A DNA stretch of 39,355 nucleotides from Pseudomonas sp. NKUCC02_KPG (GTDB lineage: Bacteria; Pseudomonadota; Gammaproteobacteria; Pseudomonadales; Pseudomonadaceae). Shown piece after piece: positions 33,423 through 39,355 of this stretch. Below the pieces are notes generated by a model, which was given only the letters and a program-made list of their open reading frames with translations, had not been told where the DNA came from and searched no databases. The position numbers and the translations under genes were made by a program. The stretch is taken from contig NZ_JAHKRC010000025.1 of the NCBI RefSeq assembly GCF_019345465.1, forward strand, positions 1 to 39,355, in the 5' to 3' direction. Within the stretch, counting starts at the first letter, position 1. Each line of letters opens with the position of its first letter.

Positions 33423-34286
33423 ATGTTTTATATGACTAAAGAGTCCGCGCTGGCGGCTGCTTCCACGTGCCTGTTTGTACTGCTGTGGAGCAGCGGTGCG
33501 ATTTTCTCCAAATGGGGGCTGGCTCACGCCTCGCCGTTTGCCTTTTTGTTGATCCGTTTTGCTATTGCCTTGATGGCTTTGGTGCTGATCATCCCGCTGA
33601 TGAAGTTTCAGATGCCCCGTGGCGCCAGGGCGATCAGTTATGCGATGGCAACGGGTGTGGTGTTGCTGGCGGCGTATCAGATTTTTTATCTGTTGGCCCT
33701 GGACCTGAAAGTGACGCCCGGTGTCATGGCCACGGTGATGGGTGTGCAGCCGATTCTCACTGCCGTGATCATGGAGCGTAAACACTCCTTGAGCCGCTCC
33801 CTCGGGTTGCTGCTGGGGCTGGCCGGGCTGGTTCTGGTGGTGTACCAGAACATCGGTCTGGCGGGTTTGTCGTGGGCCGGGATGTTGTTTGCCCTGTTGG
33901 CCCTTGCCAGCATGACGGCAGGGACCTTGATGCAAAAACGCATCACCCGGAATCCTCTCGGCACACTGCCGTTGCAATACCTTGCAGGTCTGCTGGTGTG
34001 CGCGGTGTTTGTGCCGTTCCAGCCATTTCACTTCGAACACGGCGCGGGCTTTGTGGTGCCGGTGTTGTGGATGGGGCTGGTGGTTTCGGTGATGGCAACC
34101 TTGCTGCTGTACCGGATGATTGCCCGAGGCAACCTGGTCAACGTCACCAGCCTGTTCTATCTGGTGCCCGCCGTGACTGCGGTCATGGACTACCTGATTT
34201 TCGGCAACAAGCTGGCAGCGTTGAGTGTGCTCGGGATGGCCATGATTATCATCGGGTTGATGTTTGTGTTCCGTAAGACCACCTGA
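33423..34286 (+). CDS. DMT-superfamily EamA transporter
   Basis: A 287-residue inner-membrane protein with ten predicted helices in two EamA repeats (~12-140 and ~150-285). It shows LWSSGAIFSKWGLAHASPFAFLLIRF in repeat one and LVPAVTAVMDYLIFGNKL near the end, a typical EamA pattern. Start candidates are ATG 33423 (AGG 8 nt upstream), ATG 33432 and GTG 33414. The substrate is unknown; relatives export amino acids or metabolites. It converges on a second EamA gene, to which it is only distantly similar. Confidence 0.88.
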   Translation: MFYMTKESALAAASTCLFVLLWSSGAIFSKWGLAHASPFAFLLIRFAIALMALVLIIPLMKFQMPRGARAISYAMATGVVLLAAYQIFYLLALDLKVTPGVMATVMGVQPILTAVIMERKHSLSRSLGLLLGLAGLVLVVYQNIGLAGLSWAGMLFALLALASMTAGTLMQKRITRNPLGTLPLQYLAGLLVCAVFVPFQPFHFEHGAGFVVPVLWMGLVVSVMATLLLYRMIARGNLVNVTSLFYLVPAVTAVMDYLIFGNKLAALSVLGMAMIIIGLMFVFRKTT

Positions 34287-34298
34287 GGATACTGCTTG

Positions 34299-34323
34299 TG
34301 TAGCCGCTGCGGCAGCGGCTACA
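34299..34323. repeat. REP element between two convergent EamA genes
   Basis: TGTAGCCGCTGC (34299-34310) and GCAGCGGCTACA (34312-34323) form a perfect 12-nt palindrome around one G. It is the TGTAGCCGCTG family in its shortest form in this window. The two flanking genes end 13 bp and 4 bp away. Confidence 0.85.
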
Positions 34324-34326
34324 GAT

Positions 34327-35220
34327 TCAGGTTTTGGCCAACGCTCCGGGCTTGAGCACCAGCCACAGCGCCACGGCGATCAGCAGCCCGCCATACAGGT
34401 GCGCCATTGACAGCGGCTCACCCAGAAACAGCGCGCCCCACAGCACGCCAAACGGCGGGATCATGAACGTTACGGTCATGGATTTGACCGGTCCAATGCT
34501 TGTCAGTAAGCGGAAGTACAGGATGTAGGCAAATGCCGTGCACACCAGCCCCAGTCCCAGCAACGATAACCACACACTCATTCCACCCCAGCTCACGGGT
34601 GGCTGATTAATCACACTCAGGCCAAACAGGGGCAACAGGAACAGGGTTGCCCCAAGCATGCTGCCCAGGGCCGAAAGCCGTGGGTCAAGACCGCCTTGCT
34701 GGTCCAGCCAGCGGCGGGCCAGAAAGCCGGCAAAGCCATAAAAGGTGGTGGCCAGCAGGCAGGCGAGGGCGCCCATCAGCAAGTCCAGATTGAAAGCAAC
34801 CGGCCCGGCCCGGGTCAAGATCCCTACTCCGAGTAATCCCAGAAACACCCCGGCCATTTTGGTCAGGGTCAGTTTTTCGCTGAAAAACAGACCGCCAATC
34901 AACACGCCCATCAACGGGGTGGTGGCGTTGAAAATGGATGAGTAACCGGCAGGCAATACCTGGGCCGCCACCGAATACAGTGTGGCCGGAACGCCGGAGT
35001 TGATGACCCCCAGAATCAAAATGACCTTGAGCTTGCCGCCGAAATCCCAGCGCACGCGCATCAGCGCCAAGATCACCACCAGGCCCGTAGCGGCGATGGA
35101 TACCCGAAAGAATGCAGTAGGAATGGTCCCAAGCACTGGTGCGATGATCCGCATAAATAGAAAGCTGGCCCCCCAAATGCCTGCTAACGACAGCATGCGC
35201 ACCAAATCGACAAGTCTCAC
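34327..35220 (-). CDS. DMT-superfamily EamA transporter
   Basis: A 297-residue inner-membrane protein with ten predicted helices in two EamA repeats. It begins SLAGIWGASFLFMRIIAPVLG and has NATTPLMGVLIGGLFFSEKL in repeat one and FMIPPFGVLWGALFLGEPL in repeat two, the classic EamA end motif. The start is GTG 35220 with AAGGA 8 nt upstream. The substrate is unknown. The hrpA gene starts 143 bp away on the opposite strand. Confidence 0.9.
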   Translation of the reverse strand: MRLVDLVRMLSLAGIWGASFLFMRIIAPVLGTIPTAFFRVSIAATGLVVILALMRVRWDFGGKLKVILILGVINSGVPATLYSVAAQVLPAGYSSIFNATTPLMGVLIGGLFFSEKLTLTKMAGVFLGLLGVGILTRAGPVAFNLDLLMGALACLLATTFYGFAGFLARRWLDQQGGLDPRLSALGSMLGATLFLLPLFGLSVINQPPVSWGGMSVWLSLLGLGLVCTAFAYILYFRLLTSIGPVKSMTVTFMIPPFGVLWGALFLGEPLSMAHLYGGLLIAVALWLVLKPGALAKT

Positions 35221-35362
35221 GGGATTTTCCTTAAAAGGTTTAAGCCGCGCAGTGTAGGTGATGCTACGGACAAGACAACGCGCTAATTCCTACAGATTCG
35301 TGCATGAGCGCCTAAATCTGCGACAATCCGCCCCCTGCATTTACGAAGATTTTGCGCACCTG

Positions 35363-38300
35363 ATGACTGACGAATCGCCTGCTATCGACCAACTGTTGAA
35401 AAACCTTGATCAAGCCATGATCGCCGATCGCCACAAGCTGCGTCGGCAACTGCATGAGCTGCGCAAAAAGCCTGACGAGGCCAAGCTGGCCGTCTGGGCC
35501 GAGCGGGTCCAGGCATCCTGTGCGCAGGTGACAGCACGGGCGGCCAGTGTGCCGTTGATTCGCTATGACGAAAATCTGCCGATTGCCGCCAAACGCGATG
35601 AGATCAAGGCGGCGCTGCTCAAGCATCAGGTGTTGATTCTGGCGGGTGAGACCGGCTCGGGCAAAACCACCCAGTTGCCGAAAATCTGCCTTGAAATCGG
35701 CCGTGGACAACACGGTCTGATCGGCCACACTCAGCCGCGCCGGATCGCTGCGCGCAGCGTTGCCAGCCGGGTAGCCGAAGAGCTGGGCACGCCACTGGGC
35801 GCATTGGTCGGCTATCAGGTGCGGTTTGAAGATCAGAGCGATTCCAATACCCTGGTCAAGTTGATGACCGATGGCATCCTGCTGGCCGAAACCCAGCACG
35901 ACCGCTATCTCGAGCGCTATGACACGATCATCGTCGATGAAGCTCACGAACGCAGTCTGAACATCGATTTCCTGCTGGGTTATCTGAAGATTCTGCTGCC
36001 GCGCCGTCCGGACCTGAAAGTCATCATCACGTCGGCGACCATCGATCTGGAGCGCTTCTCCAAGCACTTCAATGACGCGCCAATTGTCGAGGTGTCGGGC
36101 CGTACCTTCCCGGTCGAGACCTGGTATCGCCCGTTGACCTCCGAGCAGGACGAAGAGGGCAACAATGTCGAAGAAGACCTGAGTGTCGATCAGGCCATCA
36201 TTGCCACGCTGGACGAAATTGCGGCCTTCGAGCGCAGTGAGCGCAAAAGCCCTGGCGACGTGCTGGTGTTTTTGCCCGGTGAACGCGAAATTCGCGATGC
36301 CGCCGACATGTTGCGCAAGGCGCAGCTCAAGCACACTGAAATTTTGCCGTTGTACGCGCGGCTGTCGCCTGCCGAACAGCAGCGGATTTTCCAGTCGCAC
36401 CCGGGCCGTCGTGTGGTACTGGCGACCAACGTGGCGGAGACTTCGCTCACGGTTCCGGGCATTCGCTATGTGATCGACAGTGGTACGGCCCGTATCAGTC
36501 GTTACAGCTACCGGGCCAAGGTACAGCGTCTGCCGATCGAGGCGATTTCCCAGGCCAGCGCCAACCAGCGCAAGGGGCGTTGCGGCCGGGTCGAACCGGG
36601 TATCTGTGTGCGGCTGTATGCCGAAGAAGACTTTAACGGCCGCCCGGAGTTTACCGATCCCGAGATTTTGCGTACCAACCTTGCGGCAGTAATCCTGCAG
36701 ATGCTGCACCTGCGTCTGGGCGAAATTACCGCATTTCCGTTTATTGAGCCGCCGGATGGCAAGGCGATCACCGACGGTTTCAACCTGCTGCAAGAGTTGT
36801 CGGCGGTTAACCGCGAGAATCAGCTCACGCCGCTGGGGCGCCAGCTGGCACGTTTGCCGGTGGACCCGCGCATGGGCCGTATGTTGCTCGAAGCCGCCAA
36901 GCTCGGCAGCTTGCAGGAAGTATTGATTGTCGCCAGTGCGATGTCGGTGCAAGACCCGCGTGAGCGACCGCCGGAGCGTCAACAAGCGGCGGATCAGGCC
37001 CACGCTCAATGGAAAGATGTCGACTCTGACTTCGCCGGTCTGATCAACGTATGGCGCGGCTTTGAAGAGCAGCGCCAGGCGTTGACGGCCAGCCCGTTGC
37101 GTAACTGGTGCCGCAAAAACTTCCTCAACTACCTGCGGTTGCGCGAGTGGCGTGATTCCCATCGGCAATTGAGCCTGATCTGTCGCGATATGCAGCTCAC
37201 GGTCAATCAAGAGCCCGCCGACTACCCGAAGTTGCACAAGGCGGTGCTGTCCGGTTTGCTGAGCCAGATCGGTCAAAAAACCGAAGACGGCGATTACCTG
37301 GGCGCGCGTCAGCGCCGGTTCTGGATTCATCCCTCGTCGGGTCTGGGCAAAAAGCGCCCGCAGTGGTTGATGACCGCCGAACTGGTAGAGACCACCAAGC
37401 TGTATGCGCGCATGGTGGCCAAGATCGAGCCGGACTGGATCGAACCGCTGGCCGGGCATTTGATCAAAAAGAACTATTTCGAGCCCCATTGGGAGAAGAA
37501 GCGCGGGCAAGTGGTGGCTTACGAGCAAATCACCTTGTTCGGCCTGATCGTGGTCGGTCGCCGTGCCGTGCACTACGGGCCGATTGACCCGGTACTGTCC
37601 CGTGAGTTGTTTATCCGTGAAGGGCTGGTGCGTGGCGAGATTCAGTCCCGTGCCAAGTGCCTGACCGCCAATGCGCAGTTGCTGGAGCAGCTCGACGAGC
37701 TGGAAGCCAAGGCCCGGCGCCGGGACATCCTGGCCGACGAAGAAACCCTGTATGCGTTCTATGACGCCCGCCTGCCCGCCGAGATTCATCAGACCGCGAC
37801 CTTTGACAGCTGGTACCGGGTCAACAACCAGAAAGACCCGCAGCTGTTGATCATGCGCGAAGAAGACGTGCAGGCCCGTGAAGCCACCGAAATCACCGCC
37901 CGGCATTACCCGGACACGCTGCACTTGGGTGATCTGACCCTTGAGCTGAGTTATCACTTTGAACCCAACCACCCCCGTGATGGTGTGACGGTCAAGGTGC
38001 CTGCGCCGTTGCTGCCGGTATTGCCGCCTGAGCGGCTGGAATGGCTGGTGCCCGGCATGATCGAAGCCAAGTGCATCGCTCTGGTGCGCAGTTTGCCCAA
38101 GGCGTTGCGCAAAAACTTTGTACCGGTGCCTGACTTCATCAAGGCGGCATTGGAGCGCATGGAGTTTGCCCAAGGTTCACTGCCACAGACCCTGGGCCGC
38201 GAACTGCTGCGCATGACCGGTGCACGGGTAAGTGACGAGGCGTGGGCAGAGGCCGCGCAGCAGGTCGAAAATCATCTGAAGATGAACATCGAGGTGGTCG

Positions 38301-39274
38301 ACGCTGATGGCAAGTTCCTGGGTGAGGGACGTGATCTGGCCGAGTTGACGGCGCGTTTCGCCCAGGCCAGCCAGGCGGCACTGGCCGTACCGCAAACGGC
38401 GAAAAACCAGCAGCCGGTGGAGGCCAAGGTGTTCGCCCCGGTTGCCGAGAAGACCCAGCAAAAGATCGCGGGCCTGTCGATGACGGTTTACCCGGCGTTG
38501 GTGGAAGAGGGCAATACGGTCAAGGAGGGGCGTTTCTCGACTCCGGCCGAGGCTGAATACCAGCATCGCCGAGCCTTGCAGCGCTTGTTGATGCAACAAC
38601 TGGCGGAGCCCGCGAAGTTCTTGCGCGGCAAGCTGCCGGGGCTGACCGAACTGGGCTTGTTGTACCGTGAGCTTGGCCGGGTCGAAAGTCTGGTCGAAGA
38701 CATTCTGCTGGCAAGCCTCGACAGCTGCATCCTTGAAGGCGAAGCGGTATTGCCTCGTGATGGTGCCGGGCTGGCCTCACTGGCCGAGCGCAAGCGCGGA
38801 GCCTGGACCGAGCATGCCGAAAAGCTGGCCAGGCTGACGCTGGATATTCTCAAGCTCTGGCACGGTCTGCAAAAACGCTTCAAAGGTAAGATCGATCTGG
38901 CCCAGGCGGTTGCCCTGAATGACATCAAGCAGCAGTTGAGTCATCTGGTGTATCCAGGTTTTGTCCGCGAAACCCCGGCCATATGGCTCAAGGAGCTGCC
39001 GCGTTACCTCAAGGCGATAGAAATGCGTCTTGAGAAACTGCCGGGGCAGGTTCAAAAAGACCGGGTCTGGAGCGGTGAGCTGAGCGGGCTTTGGGCGCAG
39101 TATCAAGCGCGTGCCACCAAGCACGCCCAGGAAGGCAAGCGCGACCCGCAGCTTGAGTTGTACCGCTGGTGGCTGGAGGAATACCGCGTGTCGTTGTTCG
39201 GCCAGCAACTGGGTACCAAGGTGCCGATTTCGGACAAGCGCCTGGGCAAGCAATGGAGTGCGGTGGACGCTTGA
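35363..39274 (+). CDS. hrpA: ATP-dependent RNA helicase HrpA (DEAH box)
   Basis: A 1303-residue helicase, close to the 1300 of E. coli HrpA. After a helical N-terminus, the helicase core has Walker A GETGSGKTTQ (95-104), motif Ia TQPRRIAARSVA, DEAH at 192-195 (VDEAHERSLN), SATID, and motif VI QRKGRCGRVEPG. The HA2/OB-fold region and the HrpA-specific C-terminal domain (DUF3418) follow. HrpA resolves stalled ribosomes on mRNA in E. coli. ATG 35363 (MTDESPAIDQLLKNL) is chosen because family similarity starts there; the upstream frame is Arg-rich and unlike the family. Confidence 0.96.
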   Translation: MTDESPAIDQLLKNLDQAMIADRHKLRRQLHELRKKPDEAKLAVWAERVQASCAQVTARAASVPLIRYDENLPIAAKRDEIKAALLKHQVLILAGETGSGKTTQLPKICLEIGRGQHGLIGHTQPRRIAARSVASRVAEELGTPLGALVGYQVRFEDQSDSNTLVKLMTDGILLAETQHDRYLERYDTIIVDEAHERSLNIDFLLGYLKILLPRRPDLKVIITSATIDLERFSKHFNDAPIVEVSGRTFPVETWYRPLTSEQDEEGNNVEEDLSVDQAIIATLDEIAAFERSERKSPGDVLVFLPGEREIRDAADMLRKAQLKHTEILPLYARLSPAEQQRIFQSHPGRRVVLATNVAETSLTVPGIRYVIDSGTARISRYSYRAKVQRLPIEAISQASANQRKGRCGRVEPGICVRLYAEEDFNGRPEFTDPEILRTNLAAVILQMLHLRLGEITAFPFIEPPDGKAITDGFNLLQELSAVNRENQLTPLGRQLARLPVDPRMGRMLLEAAKLGSLQEVLIVASAMSVQDPRERPPERQQAADQAHAQWKDVDSDFAGLINVWRGFEEQRQALTASPLRNWCRKNFLNYLRLREWRDSHRQLSLICRDMQLTVNQEPADYPKLHKAVLSGLLSQIGQKTEDGDYLGARQRRFWIHPSSGLGKKRPQWLMTAELVETTKLYARMVAKIEPDWIEPLAGHLIKKNYFEPHWEKKRGQVVAYEQITLFGLIVVGRRAVHYGPIDPVLSRELFIREGLVRGEIQSRAKCLTANAQLLEQLDELEAKARRRDILADEETLYAFYDARLPAEIHQTATFDSWYRVNNQKDPQLLIMREEDVQAREATEITARHYPDTLHLGDLTLELSYHFEPNHPRDGVTVKVPAPLLPVLPPERLEWLVPGMIEAKCIALVRSLPKALRKNFVPVPDFIKAALERMEFAQGSLPQTLGRELLRMTGARVSDEAWAEAAQQVENHLKMNIEVVDADGKFLGEGRDLAELTARFAQASQAALAVPQTAKNQQPVEAKVFAPVAEKTQQKIAGLSMTVYPALVEEGNTVKEGRFSTPAEAEYQHRRALQRLLMQQLAEPAKFLRGKLPGLTELGLLYRELGRVESLVEDILLASLDSCILEGEAVLPRDGAGLASLAERKRGAWTEHAEKLARLTLDILKLWHGLQKRFKGKIDLAQAVALNDIKQQLSHLVYPGFVRETPAIWLKELPRYLKAIEMRLEKLPGQVQKDRVWSGELSGLWAQYQARATKHAQEGKRDPQLELYRWWLEEYRVSLFGQQLGTKVPISDKRLGKQWSAVDA

Positions 39275-39355
39275 ACCCCTGTGACCTGTGGGAGCGGGGG
39301 GGGGGGGGCGGGCTTGCCGGGGCCGCCCCCCCCCCCCCGCGCTTGTCCCCCACAA
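39275..39355. repeat. REP-like sequence at the window end, base calls unreliable
   Basis: TGTGGGAGCGGG and later CGGGCTTGCC belong to the GGGAGCGGGCTTGC REP family, and CTTGTCCCCCACA resembles its inverted mate. They are interrupted by a run of 12 G (39296-39307) and a run of 14 C (39325-39338), which REP elements do not have. This looks like poor sequence at a contig edge. Confidence 0.65.

Noticed and set aside
35312..38173. Very long open frame (about 950 codons) on the strand opposite hrpA
   Set aside because: hrpA is certain in this stretch. The antisense product is rich in Gln, Arg, His and Leu with no domain, which is the usual shadow of G+C-rich Pseudomonas codons.
1..39355. CRISPR arrays, prophage, transposases or defence islands
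   Set aside because: Reading both strands I found no regularly spaced direct repeats, integrase, transposase or defence domain; all larger genes fit core chromosomal families.

Overview
The window reads as a chromosomal piece of a Pseudomonas (sensu stricto; fluorescens/putida-like rather than enteric). Three things point there: the Pseudomonas-type 23S/5S rRNA ends, the block fabB-fabA-hybrid kinase / gpsA-DUF4389-sixA-thioesterase-hydrolases-DUF4892 (from memory the same neighbourhood as PA1609-PA1624 of P. aeruginosa), and two Pseudomonas-type REP repeat families. The window opens inside a 23S rRNA gene and closes in homopolymer runs inside a REP-like repeat. It therefore looks like a whole draft contig broken at repeats on both sides.

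Layout. 1-470: end of an rRNA operon (23S 3' end, spacer without tRNA, 5S) with two strong hairpin terminators. 478-834 (-): queD. 1040-3353 (+): overlapping PepSY protein, OmpR-type regulator and sensor kinase. 3374-5521 (-): Cache-type chemoreceptor. 5838-7157 (+): Na+/H+ antiporter-type permease. 7177-8527 (-): pirin and OsmC proteins. 8662-10409 (-): fabB and fabA for unsaturated fatty acids, with a DesT/FabR-like palindrome upstream. 10659-12557 (-): hybrid kinase with receiver but no HPt (PA1611-like). 12809-17944 (+): gpsA, DUF4389, sixA, hotdog thioesterase, two alpha/beta hydrolases, a decayed glutathione S-transferase start, and a DUF4892 protein. 18019-19068 (+): AI-2E/PerM permease, converging on a TrmH-family methyltransferase, a YajD-type HNH protein and a spermidine-synthase-like protein (all -). 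20896-25243: small secreted Pro-rich protein, oligopeptidase B, membrane protein, class II glutamine amidotransferase, DUF2937 protein. 25389-27759 (+): pxpABC 5-oxoprolinase. 27866-29911 (-): MoxR ATPase and VWA partner. 30117-31091 (+): cysK. 31316-32254 (+): lpxO. 32304-33032 (-): two poorly known small genes. 33423-35220: two convergent EamA transporters. 35363-39274 (+): hrpA.

Most of the window is core housekeeping and regulatory content. I saw no CRISPR array, insertion sequence, integrase, prophage gene or recognisable defence system. The membrane theme recurs (fabA/fabB, gpsA for glycerol-3-phosphate, lpxO for lipid A), as does two-component signalling (a PepSY-linked pair, an orphan hybrid kinase, and the phosphohistidine phosphatase SixA).

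The best leads are modest: the truncated GST relic that keeps its ribosome binding site, the uncharacterised GNAT-like/55-residue gene pair, the Fur-like box before lpxO, and the DesT-like operator before fabA.
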